This document shows, one piece after another, positions 15,609 to 23,838 of a stretch of 29,836 nucleotides of DNA (its first letter is position 1; every line of letters starts with the position of its first letter). The stretch spans positions 1 to 29,836 of the forward strand of contig CAZFVY010000092.1 in assembly GCA_964522665.1 (NCBI GenBank). Reading direction: 5' to 3'. This DNA comes from CAZFVY01 sp964522665. Lineage in GTDB: Bacteria > Verrucomicrobiota > Verrucomicrobiia > Limisphaerales > CAZFVY01. The notes beneath the pieces were generated by a model, which made no database searches, was not told the origin of the DNA, and saw only the letters and a list, made by a program, of their open reading frames with translations. The position numbers and the translations under genes were made by a program.

Positions 15609-15660
15609 AACGTTTAATCGGTCAGGACGGCGGCAGGATTCAGGGGAATGTTCTTTGAGG

Positions 15661-16581
15661 CTAGATCTGAAAATCCGCCGAACCGGCCTGGCGTTCGAGT
15701 TTGTTGAGCACTTTGACGCGGACGTCTTCGGGGATGACAAGGGAATGCGGGGCGACGCTGTGGGTCAGGAAGACGTTTGCGCCGATGGTGCTGCCGGAGC
15801 CGACGACGGTGTCGCCGCCCATGATGGTGGCGCCGGCGTAGATGGTGACATCGTCTTCCAGGGTCGGGTGACGCTTTTTGCCGCGCAACTGCTGACCGCC
15901 GGTGAGGGAGCGGGCGATTAGCGAAACGCTTTGGTAGAGTTTCACGTGGTCGCCGATGATGCAGGTTTCTCCGATGACCGTACCGGTGCAGTGATCGACG
16001 AAGAAGTGGGTGCCGATCTGCGCTCCAGGGTGAATGTCCAGCCCGGTCCGGCCATGCGCCCACTCGGTCATAATACGCGGGATGAGGGCGACTTGATTCA
16101 GGTAAAGTTCGTGCGCGAGGCGTTGGACGGCGATGGCTTCGATGAAGGGATAGGCGACGATGACTTCCTCCTTGCTCAGCGCGGCGGGATCACCGCTGTA
16201 GGCGGCCTCGACGTCGGTTTGCAGAAGATCGCGCGTTCGCGGGAGGCTGCTGAGGAGGCCCAGGGTCAGGTTGTGGGCGTCCGCGCGCAACTGCTTTTTC
16301 TTACGCTCGCCGCGGGTGGAGTACTCGAGGCTCTTGTAGATTTCGTCCTCGAGTTGTCCCAGGACCTGATCCATGAGATTGGCGGTCTCGATCTTCAATT
16401 CGGACGAGTGGATGAGCTTGTCGTCAAAGAACCCGGGAAAGAGCAACCGCAAAAGGGCGCAAGTGATGCCGGCAATCGCGGTCTTCGAAGGGAGATTGGC
16501 GCCTTCGAGATGATTGATGCCGCCCACCTTGGCGTAGGAGGCGATCAGTTCATCGGTCAGTTCGGTTACCGTGACGTTCAC
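15661..16581 (-). CDS. cysE: Serine O-acetyltransferase (long form)
   Basis: A 306-aa enzyme that acetylates L-serine with acetyl-CoA, the first step of cysteine synthesis. The N-terminal 170 residues are helical; the C-terminal part is a left-handed beta helix with the signatures GLDIHPGAQIG, DHCTGTVIGET and KKRHPTLEDDVTIYAGATI. The usual DHGTG is DHCTG here. At over 300 aa it is longer than E. coli CysE (273) and belongs to a long form. Its start is uncertain: a GTG at 16581 (VNVTVTELTDEL) fits the family N-terminus, but a TTG at 16617 has GAGG 5 nt upstream and would add 12 residues. It is the last gene of the lpxK operon, 54 bp after waaF if the GTG is used. Confidence 0.92.
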   Translation of the reverse strand: MNVTVTELTDELIASYAKVGGINHLEGANLPSKTAIAGITCALLRLLFPGFFDDKLIHSSELKIETANLMDQVLGQLEDEIYKSLEYSTRGERKKKQLRADAHNLTLGLLSSLPRTRDLLQTDVEAAYSGDPAALSKEEVIVAYPFIEAIAVQRLAHELYLNQVALIPRIMTEWAHGRTGLDIHPGAQIGTHFFVDHCTGTVIGETCIIGDHVKLYQSVSLIARSLTGGQQLRGKKRHPTLEDDVTIYAGATIMGGDTVVGSGSTIGANVFLTHSVAPHSLVIPEDVRVKVLNKLERQAGSADFQI

Positions 16582-16635
16582 ACGCGGGATTATCCGGCAG
16601 GCAAGTCGGAAACGCAAGCCGGCCTCGCGGTCCGC

Positions 16636-17826
16636 TTAACGGCGCCGGGTCCAGGCGGCAATCACGGCGCCGACGACCGGCTCGATCCCCAGGCCCCGCA
16701 GGCAACGAAAATCAATCGGGCATTCGCGCCGGAAGCAAGGGGCGCAAGCGGCGGGTGCGCGGAGGAAATGGTGGCGGGGGTCGCCCGGAAGACCGGGGCC
16801 GGTCAACTCGGGAGACGTGCTGCCGAACGGAACGACCACGGGGGTTCCGACGGCGGCGGCCACGTGCATGGGGCCGGTGTCGTTGGTCAGCAAGAGTCGG
16901 CACAAGGAAAGCGCGGCGCAAAGTTCGGGCAGCGTCGTGGCCGCGGCGAGATTGATGACCGGGGTGGCGGGTTCGGCGCGGTCTTCACGGGCGCGGGTCG
17001 CCGCGGATTCGTTCAGCGCGGTCTCGATTGAGGCGCAAAGAGCTTGATCGCCGCGGCCGCCGAACAAGACCCAGCGGCAGCCGGTGCGGCGGCGAAGCTC
17101 AATGCCCGCCGCGATGAAGCGCTCAACGGGCCAGCGCTTCGCGGGACCGTATTCGGCGCCGGGATTGAGTCCAAAAAGCGGGGTTCCCTGCGTTTCCAGG
17201 TCCACGAGTCCAAGTCGGCTGCGCATGGCGCCAAGTTCAGCGTCCGCCGGGTAGAGACGGGGCGGAGCCAGCTCCGGGCTGGCGCCGAGCGCGGCGGCGA
17301 GGTGTAGGTAGTGATGCAGTTGGTGCGCCGTCTGAGGAATGGCCGGACGCGGGGCGGGCGCGGCAGCTTGGATCAGGCGTTGGATTTCGCGAACGCCGCG
17401 CTTGCGCATCCGGACGGCGCCGGGGCGCGGCGCGAGGGCCTGCGTTAAGAGAGCGGTCCGCCAGCCGCCACGATAGCCGATTCGTCGAGGAATCCTCGCC
17501 AGCCAGGTTTCAAGAGCGGATCGGATTGAATTCGGCAAGACGAGGGCGGTGTCGAACTTCTCGTTCTGGAGCCGGCGGGCGGTGGCCCAGGCGCTGTCTC
17601 CGGGCGCAAACGTCAGGATCGCGTCAATCGCGGGGTGTCGCGCCCAGAGGCCGGCGAGCTTTTCGGGCGTCAATAAGGTGACGTGGGCATCGGGCAGGGC
17701 CTCGCGGAGCCGTTGCAGCGCCGGGGTGGTCATCACGGCGTCGCCCAGCCAGTTGACGCCGCGCACGAGGAGGCGCTCCGGGCCGTGACTCGACGCGGAG
17801 GAGGCCGGCGCGGCGGGCGAACTCAT
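16636..17826 (-). CDS. waaF: LPS heptosyltransferase II (WaaF type, GT9)
   Basis: A 396-aa GT9 glycosyltransferase that should add a heptose to the inner core of lipopolysaccharide on the cytoplasmic face of the inner membrane. Signatures: LLVRGVNWLGDAVMTTPAL (catalytic Asp29 region), FGLNPGAEYGPAKRWP, LLTNDTGPMHVAAAVGTPVV with GSTSPELTGP, and the C-terminal cysteine cluster CAPCFRRECPIDFRCL found in many heptosyltransferase II proteins. The ATG start (MSSPAAPAS) overlaps the acyltransferase stop by 4 bp; a longer open frame lies within that gene. The first 15 residues are a Ser/Ala-rich extension. The sugar specificity is taken from the family and cannot be proved from the sequence. Confidence 0.9.
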   Translation of the reverse strand: MSSPAAPASSASSHGPERLLVRGVNWLGDAVMTTPALQRLREALPDAHVTLLTPEKLAGLWARHPAIDAILTFAPGDSAWATARRLQNEKFDTALVLPNSIRSALETWLARIPRRIGYRGGWRTALLTQALAPRPGAVRMRKRGVREIQRLIQAAAPAPRPAIPQTAHQLHHYLHLAAALGASPELAPPRLYPADAELGAMRSRLGLVDLETQGTPLFGLNPGAEYGPAKRWPVERFIAAGIELRRRTGCRWVLFGGRGDQALCASIETALNESAATRAREDRAEPATPVINLAAATTLPELCAALSLCRLLLTNDTGPMHVAAAVGTPVVVPFGSTSPELTGPGLPGDPRHHFLRAPAACAPCFRRECPIDFRCLRGLGIEPVVGAVIAAWTRRR

Positions 17827-18740
17827 GGCTGAAGCTCGGCGGCCGGCTTCGGCGCGCGCGTCGGCGCCGGTTTCCAGCGGTTGTGAACCCAAAACCAGTT
17901 TTCGGGCTGACGCCGGACGGCGACTTCGAAGGCCTGGTTCACGTCCCGCGTAATCGCTTCGACCGACCGGAATTCGCCACCCGCGCGAAGGGGGATTTCG
18001 TCGCCCACTTCAATCCGCCAGCGGGCCAGGCCAATCCGATAGCAAAACGCGGTGTGCAGCGGAGAATCATAGCGAAGCGCGAAGAGCGCGGGCGCCGCGC
18101 TGACCGAACATTCGCGGCCGAGGAACGGGAGGCGCACGCCATGATTGCCGGCGTGTTGATCCGCTAACAGGCCGAGCGCCACGCCGCCGCGGCGGAGCGC
18201 CGCCTTGAGGGCGCCGAACTCGCTGCGGCGCTCGTAAAACGTGCAGCCGGAGCGATTGCGCAGGGCGGTCAGCAGGCGGTTAAGCGATGGCTGCCGCAGG
18301 CCGCGGTAGGTGGTCGCGAGTTCGTAGCCCGGCGCCAGCGGACCGAGGTGGGCGTAGAGTTCAAAATTACCGAAATGACCGATCGCGATCACGATGCTGC
18401 GGGGCGGGTTCCCCGCGGCGTGTGGCGCGAGTTTCTCAGCGCCGATGAACTCAAGGCGTTGTTCGAGTTGCGCCTGCGGCATCATCGCGGTTTTGACCGC
18501 GCAGGCGTAAGCTTCGCCGATGCATCGGAAGTTTTCGCGGGCGAGCGCCTTGATTTCCGCGGGCGGCCGTTCGGCCCCATAGGTCAAGCGTAGGTTCTTG
18601 AGCGCCACCCGCCGATGGCGTCGGTCCAGGACGTACGTCACCATGCCGCCGACGCGGCCCAGGAGCGCGACGATCCCAATGGGCAGGGCTTGCAGCACGG
18701 CGATTAATACGCGCGCCAGGAGATAAAGCGCCATTTCCAT
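17823..18740 (-). CDS. Lipid A biosynthesis acyltransferase (LpxL/HtrB family)
   Basis: A 305-aa inner-membrane acyltransferase that adds secondary acyl chains to the lipid A precursor. An N-terminal hydrophobic helix (about 5-38) anchors it; the catalytic HX4E motif is GHFGNFE (His122, Glu127), followed by TYRGLRQPSLNRLL and the LLADQHAGNHGVRLPFLGR stretch, and the C-terminal ENWFWVHNRWK that marks the LpxL/LpxM family. Whether it is the first (LpxL) or second (LpxM) late acyltransferase cannot be said, so no symbol is given. It starts 3 bp after lpxK and overlaps waaF by 4 bp. A second ATG two codons in (MALYLLAR) is an equally good start. Confidence 0.92.
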   Translation of the reverse strand: MEMALYLLARVLIAVLQALPIGIVALLGRVGGMVTYVLDRRHRRVALKNLRLTYGAERPPAEIKALARENFRCIGEAYACAVKTAMMPQAQLEQRLEFIGAEKLAPHAAGNPPRSIVIAIGHFGNFELYAHLGPLAPGYELATTYRGLRQPSLNRLLTALRNRSGCTFYERRSEFGALKAALRRGGVALGLLADQHAGNHGVRLPFLGRECSVSAAPALFALRYDSPLHTAFCYRIGLARWRIEVGDEIPLRAGGEFRSVEAITRDVNQAFEVAVRRQPENWFWVHNRWKPAPTRAPKPAAELQP

Positions 18741-18743
18741 AGT

Positions 18744-19916
18744 CTAACGGAAGCAGATTTGGCGGACGCAGTCCTGAAAATCCTTCGCGCCGCTCAGGAT
18801 TTTGATTTCGACCCGCATGAAATAGATGGGCAGGTCGCGACGGTCCAGTTTCGGGAAACGCACCGCGTCCTTCTGGGTGGTGATGATGGCCCAAGCCTGG
18901 CGCTTTTTACTGCGGTTAATCACGTTCAGGACCTCCTGCTGGGTGAAGCGATGGTGGTCGGCGAACCGGCGAAAGTAAACCAACTCGCCGCCGATCTTCA
19001 CCAGGCTTTGCTCGAAGCTTTCCGGCTGCGCGATGCCGCTGAGGGAGGCGACTTTCTTGCCCTGGAGAAAGTCGAGGCCGTGGCGTTCCCCGGTGAACAC
19101 GTCTTCAAAATAGAGCGGGTGATGGACGCATTCAATAATGCTCGCGGCGGAATTGTATTGTTCGATCCGCTTGCGCAAGGCGGCGGCGTTGCCATCACTC
19201 TTGGTGATAAAAATGACGTTGGCGCGCGCGAGATGGGAGGGTGGCTCGCGCAAGGTTCCGCGCGGGAGCAGGCGCTGATTGCCGAACGGCTGCTGGCAAT
19301 CGATCAACACGATGTCACGCCGGCGGCCCCGCAGTTTCCAATACTGAAACCCGTCGTCCAGCAACAAAGTATCGCAGCCGAATTTTTCGATGGCGTAGCG
19401 CCCGCTTTTGACGCGGTCCTTGTCCACCAATACGACGACGTCCTTGAGATTCGAAGCGAGCATGTAAGGCTCGTCGCCCGCCGTTTCGGAGTCCAAGAGC
19501 AAGGATTTGCCATCCGAGACGACGCGCGGGGGCGTTCGATCCTCCCGGAGAAACAATTTGTCCAAGAGCCGTTTGCTCAGGGGCGGCGGCTTGGAGCGGT
19601 AACCACGGGAAAGGATGGCGACGATGCGCCCCTGGTCCTGCAATTCCCGCGCGAATTTCTCGACGACCGGGGTCTTGCCGGTGCCGCCGACGGTGAGGTT
19701 GCCGACGGCGATCACCTGGATGCCGAGCGTGGTGTCGCGCAGGATGCGCACGTTATAGAGAAACCGGCGGGCTTTGACGGCGACCTCGAAGAGTTTGGAG
19801 CAGAGGTAGAGAAACGCGCGCGCCAGGGCCGCTTTGGCTCCGCGGCGCTGCTCGAAGATCACCTCCAGGACGAACGTTTCGGCGTTTTCCGTCCAGACTC
19901 GTATCCATTCACGCAT
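18744..19916 (-). CDS. lpxK: Tetraacyldisaccharide 4'-kinase
   Basis: A 390-aa membrane-associated kinase that phosphorylates the 4' position of the lipid A disaccharide with ATP. The P-loop is VGNLTVGGTGKTP (71-83), preceded by an N-terminal amphipathic/hydrophobic segment (about 28-50) for membrane contact. LLLDDGFQYWKL corresponds to the family's DDGFQH motif, with Tyr in place of the His. Later motifs RDIVLIDCQQPFGN, LPRGTLREP and the C-terminal ITTQKDAVRF are also present. The ATG of MREWIRVW is chosen; an upstream ATG would add 16 residues. It is the first gene of a four-gene envelope operon. Length is slightly above the E. coli enzyme (328 aa). Confidence 0.95.
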   Translation of the reverse strand: MREWIRVWTENAETFVLEVIFEQRRGAKAALARAFLYLCSKLFEVAVKARRFLYNVRILRDTTLGIQVIAVGNLTVGGTGKTPVVEKFARELQDQGRIVAILSRGYRSKPPPLSKRLLDKLFLREDRTPPRVVSDGKSLLLDSETAGDEPYMLASNLKDVVVLVDKDRVKSGRYAIEKFGCDTLLLDDGFQYWKLRGRRRDIVLIDCQQPFGNQRLLPRGTLREPPSHLARANVIFITKSDGNAAALRKRIEQYNSAASIIECVHHPLYFEDVFTGERHGLDFLQGKKVASLSGIAQPESFEQSLVKIGGELVYFRRFADHHRFTQQEVLNVINRSKKRQAWAIITTQKDAVRFPKLDRRDLPIYFMRVEIKILSGAKDFQDCVRQICFR

Positions 19917-19967
19917 CGGCGGCCTAGTGTGCCAACGGCGGGAGGGCAGGGCAAGCGAAGTCAAAAT

Positions 19968-19996
19968 TTGCGCCAGTTTCGAATTGCAATTATTTT
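19968..19996 (+). promoter_or_regulatory. Candidate promoter of the fatty acid hydroxylase gene
   Basis: TTGCGC (19968-19973) and TATTTT (19991-19996) are 17 bp apart in the only AT-rich stretch of this divergent gap, and AAAGGA follows at 20002-20007 as a ribosome site. The -35 match is weak. Confidence 0.3.
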
Positions 19997-20018
19997 TTCA
20001 TAAAGGAAACTGCGCGCC

Positions 20019-20621
20019 ATGCTTTTCTTTGTGGCAGGGCTATTGGGCGCCGTGATCTTCGCGTCATTCTTCGAATGGACGCTGCATCGATACGTCATGC
20101 ACCGTCCACTGGGGAAATTCGATTATCCATTCAAGGCGCACGCGATCATCCATCACCAAAAATTCAAGGCGGATCATACCTACCATCTGATTCACGAGAG
20201 TGATAAACATACGATTCCCATGGCCTGGTGGAACGGTCCGGCGCTGATCGCGGCGTGCCAGGTTCCGTTTGTGGTCGCGAGCATCGTTTGGGGGCATTAC
20301 GCCATCGTGTTGGGATCGCTGCTGGCCTGCTGTGGGTATTACGGAGCGTACGAATACATGCACTGGTGCATGCACTTGCCGCGGAAGCGGATCATCGAGC
20401 GCTCGGGTATCTATTTCCGCCTCAACGGCCACCACCTCCTGCATCATCGTTACATGCACAAGAATTTTAACGTGGTGCTGCCGATCGCGGATCTGTGCCT
20501 CGGAACCTTGCTGCTGCGTTCCAAGGTTCATTTCGCGCAGGCCCAGGGACCGGCGGTGCCGAACGTGCAGCCGCGCGTCAAGCGCCCTGGCCGCGCGCCG
20601 CGCTTGAGCGTGGTCGAGTAA
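20019..20621 (+). CDS. Membrane fatty acid hydroxylase superfamily protein
   Basis: A 200-aa integral membrane di-iron oxidase of the fatty acid hydroxylase/sterol desaturase superfamily. Histidine clusters that would bind two irons are clear: HRYVMH (23-28), HAIIHH (41-46), HTYHLIH (53-59), MHWCMH (114-119) and HHLLHHRYMH (138-147). Hydrophobic helices lie at about 2-20 and 70-108, with another short one near 150-165. The C-terminal 35 residues are basic and probably cytoplasmic. An AAAGGA sequence precedes the ATG by 11 nt. Members hydroxylate or desaturate fatty acids, sterols or carotenoids; the substrate is unknown here. It lies opposite the lipid A operon and could modify envelope lipids, which is inference from position only. 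Confidence 0.82.
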   Translation: MLFFVAGLLGAVIFASFFEWTLHRYVMHRPLGKFDYPFKAHAIIHHQKFKADHTYHLIHESDKHTIPMAWWNGPALIAACQVPFVVASIVWGHYAIVLGSLLACCGYYGAYEYMHWCMHLPRKRIIERSGIYFRLNGHHLLHHRYMHKNFNVVLPIADLCLGTLLLRSKVHFAQAQGPAVPNVQPRVKRPGRAPRLSVVE

Positions 20622-20707
20622 GCTGATCCGCCCGTTCCATGGCCGAGCAGGCTCCAGCCTCAGGATGAGGTTTGGACCGGTGGCCCGTCCGAGAAAGTCT
20701 TTCCGTT

Positions 20708-21874
20708 ATGAACACGCCCTCCAAACGAACGAATAAATTTGCCGCTTATCCCCGGCTTAACCCGCTGGGCATCGGCCGGAAGATTTCGGCGGCCGATCTG
20801 ATCGACCAGACCTTTCTGGCCTACAACGCCGCCCGACTGCGGGAAGCCGCCGAATTGCTCACCAAGAAAATGCTGCCGAACGACGGCTTCATCGGTCTGA
20901 GTTTGACCGGGGCGCTGACGCCGGCCGGCTTGGGCAAATCGTGCCTGATTCCGCTGATGAAGGCGGGCTTCGTGGATTGGGTCGTTTCGACCGGAGCAAA
21001 CCTTTATCACGACCTTCACTACGGCCTCGGGATGAAGCTTTACGCGGGTTCGCCGTTTCTGGACGACGTCGAGTTGCGGCATTCGGGGGTGATTCGGATT
21101 TACGACATTCTTTTCGACTACGACGTTTTGCTGGATACCGATGAGTTCGTGCGCCAGGTAATTCAGAGCGACGAGTTTCAGCGGGTGATGGGGACGGACG
21201 AGTTTCACGCGCTCCTGGGCAAATACGTGTCTGAGCGGGGCCGGAAGTTGGGCCTGAAGGACAGCTCGGTACTGGCCACCGCGTATGAGTGCGGTATCCC
21301 GATCTTCACGAGCAGTCCGGGGGACAGCTCGATCGGCATGAACGTCGCGGCGATGGCGTTGCGGGGATCGAAGTTGTTGCCCGACGTGAATCGGGACGTC
21401 AACCAGACCGCGGCGATTGTTTATGAGGCGAAAACCACCGGGCACAAATCCTCGGTGTTCATCCTCGGCGGCGGATCGCCCAAGAATTTCATGCTGCAAA
21501 CCGAGCCGCAGATTCAGGAAGTGATGGGCCTGGCCGAGAACGGGCACGATTACTTCCTGCAATGCACGGACGCGCGGCCCGATACCGGCGGATTGAGCGG
21601 GGCAACGCCGGCGGAGGCGGTCAGTTGGGGCAAGGTTGATCCCGACAGCTTGCCGGATTGCGTGGTCGCCTATGTGGATTCGACGATTTCGTTACCGCTT
21701 TTGACCGCGTATTGTCTGGCCCGGGTGAAGCCCCGGCGGCTGAAGCGGCTTTATGATCGGCGCGACGAAATCCTGAAGACCGTCCAGGACAAGTATCTCG
21801 CGACCGGCACCGTGACGAAGATCACGACGGGGCGCAAACTCGCCAAACGCGCGTCGAGCGTCGGGCAAAAATAG
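20708..21874 (+). CDS. Deoxyhypusine synthase-like protein (probable homospermidine-type synthase)
   Basis: A 388-aa NAD-dependent enzyme of the deoxyhypusine synthase family. Family motifs: GLSLTGALTPAGLG, VVSTGANLYHDLHYGLG, SSPGDSSIGMN, FILGGGSPKNF and EAVSWGK, whose Lys309 matches the lysine that forms the covalent imine intermediate in eukaryotic deoxyhypusine synthase. Bacteria have no eIF5A, so the acceptor is not hypusine; bacterial members are thought to make homospermidine from putrescine and spermidine or related donors (sometimes labelled speY). The start ATG (MNTPSKRTNKF) is chosen over an upstream start that would add 12 residues of low similarity. The histidine-rich hydroxylase lies 86 bp upstream on the same strand, with no clear functional link. 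Confidence 0.85.
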   Translation: MNTPSKRTNKFAAYPRLNPLGIGRKISAADLIDQTFLAYNAARLREAAELLTKKMLPNDGFIGLSLTGALTPAGLGKSCLIPLMKAGFVDWVVSTGANLYHDLHYGLGMKLYAGSPFLDDVELRHSGVIRIYDILFDYDVLLDTDEFVRQVIQSDEFQRVMGTDEFHALLGKYVSERGRKLGLKDSSVLATAYECGIPIFTSSPGDSSIGMNVAAMALRGSKLLPDVNRDVNQTAAIVYEAKTTGHKSSVFILGGGSPKNFMLQTEPQIQEVMGLAENGHDYFLQCTDARPDTGGLSGATPAEAVSWGKVDPDSLPDCVVAYVDSTISLPLLTAYCLARVKPRRLKRLYDRRDEILKTVQDKYLATGTVTKITTGRKLAKRASSVGQK

Positions 21875-21985
21875 CGCCGAACCGCGCGCTCGAATTCTAA
21901 GGATTTGCCAAACGGACGGGAATACTGTCTCCTCTCGGTCGCGCGCGCCCGGCAAGATGGCTTGCATAACCGTTTGGAATGCACC

Positions 21986-22030
21986 ATGCTGGTGAAAGCT
22001 ATTGTAATGCGCCTTTTTAGAAGCAAATGA
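21986..22030 (+). CDS. Possible 14-aa leader peptide overlapping the next gene
   Basis: An ATG frame encoding MLVKAIVMRLFRSK whose TGA stop overlaps the ATG of the following gene (ATGA). GGAA lies upstream of this ATG at a plausible distance, while the downstream gene has only a poor ribosome site. This would allow translational coupling. Short frames arise by chance, so this is tentative. Confidence 0.25.
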   Translation: MLVKAIVMRLFRSK

Positions 22031-23775
22031 GTACTACGCCTGAGTCAGAACTTGACCTCGACCTGCAACTTTTGCCGGCCTGGGCACAGCAGCCGCCTGC
22101 CGTCAACAAGTACGCCAAATTTGAGGGCGAGGATCCCGAGCGTGGTTTCCGCCGGGACCGGCAGGGTGGACGCGACAACCGTCCAGGCGGCCGGCGCAAT
22201 GAGCCGCGGCGCGACGGACCCTCGGGTGGACCGCGACGTCCGTCCGGTCCGGGCGGAGGTGGAGGCGGAGGCGGCGCGCGATTCGGGCGCGACCGAGGTC
22301 CGCGTGGCGAGAGCGATCGTTTCCGACCCGAGGCGCAACAAGCGCCCCCCACGCCGCCGCCGGACATCGACGTCTTCATTCGCCCCGAAGAAAAAGGGGT
22401 CGAATCGCTGGCGCGCCAGATCAAACTTACGGGGCGGGCGTATCCCTTGTTTGGCATCGCGTCGATTATTCTCAAGAAGCCGGACCGCTTCCAGATTTCG
22501 TTCAAGGTGATCAAGAAAGCCGACGGAAGCGTCGTGCAGCCGCTCTGGGGTTGCAATCTCGACGATACCGTCTGGCTCTCCGAGGCGGAAGCGGTCACGC
22601 ACGTGCTCGCGCAGCATTTCTCAACGTTTTATCAGACGGAAAAAATCGCGACCGATGCGCCCAAAGGAATTTACACCTTTGTCGCGCAATGTGGTTTCAG
22701 TGGCACGATCTTAGGCCCGCCCAATTATCACGATTACCAGAATAAGCTGCGCAAGCTGCACGCGGACCGGTTTTCGCGGATGGCTTTTGAAGCCTTCAAG
22801 GCCCGGGTCAAGATCGTGAAAGACGAGGCGGTGGTCAAACAGTGGCTCGACGACCAGAGTTGGAAGACCGAATTCATCTGCTTGAATCTGCCCGAGCCGA
22901 AACGGCTTTACAGTCGGGACGAGGTCGAGGCGCATTTCCGCGAAGTCCACTTGCCGAACATCATCAAGCAGATCGACTCGTTCACCTGCTCTGGGGCCGA
23001 GAGCCGAAGCTTGCCGTGCGGCGCGCTTCGCACGCTGGCCCGCAACGCGTGGGACGACCAGATGCGGTTCCCGCTGAAGCTGGTCACGATCCTGAGCCAG
23101 CAATTGGCCGGGCACGGCCTGCAGTTTTTCAAGGTCAATAAATCGATCACCCACGTGGCGGTGGCGCGGCCCCATTATCTCGACATTGACACCACGCCGG
23201 TTTCCGAAGGGATTCGGCGCATCGTCAATTTCATCAACTCACACAATAACTGCACGCGGCGCAAATTGTTGGACGGGTTGGCCCCGTTCCCGAAGGTCCC
23301 GGCGGGTTCGGTTCCGGTTGCCGCACCGGCAGAGGCGCCTGCCCCAGGCGAGGCCGCCACCGCTCCGGCTGAACCGCCGCCGACGCCGGAGCAAACCGAG
23401 GTCATCAGCAACCTGCACTGGCTGATCCATCAAGGCCACGTCATCGAATTCACGAACGGCGCCATGGAAACGGCGAAAAAGCCGCTTCCTCGGCCCACGC
23501 CGCCGCCGCGGCAGCCGAAGGCTCCGGCCGCTCCCACCGGGACAGCCGCCGGCGACGCCGTGGTCGCGCCCGCCGCGGGGTCGGCGACGGCGGAAGCAGA
23601 AGCTGCTCCCGCTTCGGAGTCTGACTCCGGAGTTGACGCTGGCGGTGAGGCTGGCTTTGCCGCGGAAGCGGCTGCTTTGGCCAATACCCATGCCGCGCCA
23701 GAGCGAGCCGCTTCTGCGGCGCCGATTGCGCCGGCGGAGCCTGCCCCGGCCGGCGGTTCCTCGAGCGGCGCCTAA
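22027..23775 (+). CDS. Unrecognised protein with RGG-like N-terminus and Ala/Pro-rich C-terminus
   Basis: A 582-aa protein I cannot place. Residues about 40-110 are Arg/Gly/Pro-rich with RGG/RPGG-type repeats and an eight-glycine run, like disordered RNA-binding tails. Residues about 110-430 form a soluble, well-mixed core, with PLFGIASIILKKPDRFQISF, GPPNYHDYQNKLRKLHADRF and LPNIIKQIDSFTCSGAESRS as distinctive stretches. Residues about 430-582 are Ala/Pro/Glu-rich, interrupted by one ordered stretch (EQTEVISNLHWLIHQGHVIEF). There is no signal peptide or membrane helix. Core and low-complexity parts share the GC-rich codon use of the neighbours. A role in RNA or ribosome handling is a guess from the RGG-like tail. 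It lies between the homospermidine-type enzyme and the glycosyltransferase, with no shared theme. Confidence 0.8.
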   Translation: MSTTPESELDLDLQLLPAWAQQPPAVNKYAKFEGEDPERGFRRDRQGGRDNRPGGRRNEPRRDGPSGGPRRPSGPGGGGGGGGARFGRDRGPRGESDRFRPEAQQAPPTPPPDIDVFIRPEEKGVESLARQIKLTGRAYPLFGIASIILKKPDRFQISFKVIKKADGSVVQPLWGCNLDDTVWLSEAEAVTHVLAQHFSTFYQTEKIATDAPKGIYTFVAQCGFSGTILGPPNYHDYQNKLRKLHADRFSRMAFEAFKARVKIVKDEAVVKQWLDDQSWKTEFICLNLPEPKRLYSRDEVEAHFREVHLPNIIKQIDSFTCSGAESRSLPCGALRTLARNAWDDQMRFPLKLVTILSQQLAGHGLQFFKVNKSITHVAVARPHYLDIDTTPVSEGIRRIVNFINSHNNCTRRKLLDGLAPFPKVPAGSVPVAAPAEAPAPGEAATAPAEPPPTPEQTEVISNLHWLIHQGHVIEFTNGAMETAKKPLPRPTPPPRQPKAPAAPTGTAAGDAVVAPAAGSATAEAEAAPASESDSGVDAGGEAGFAAEAAALANTHAAPERAASAAPIAPAEPAPAGGSSSGA

Positions 23776-23838
23776 AAACCGGGCGTCCGCGCGGCGCCGC
23801 CTGATGGCATGATCGCTCGGTTCTGAGGGCACGGCGGG

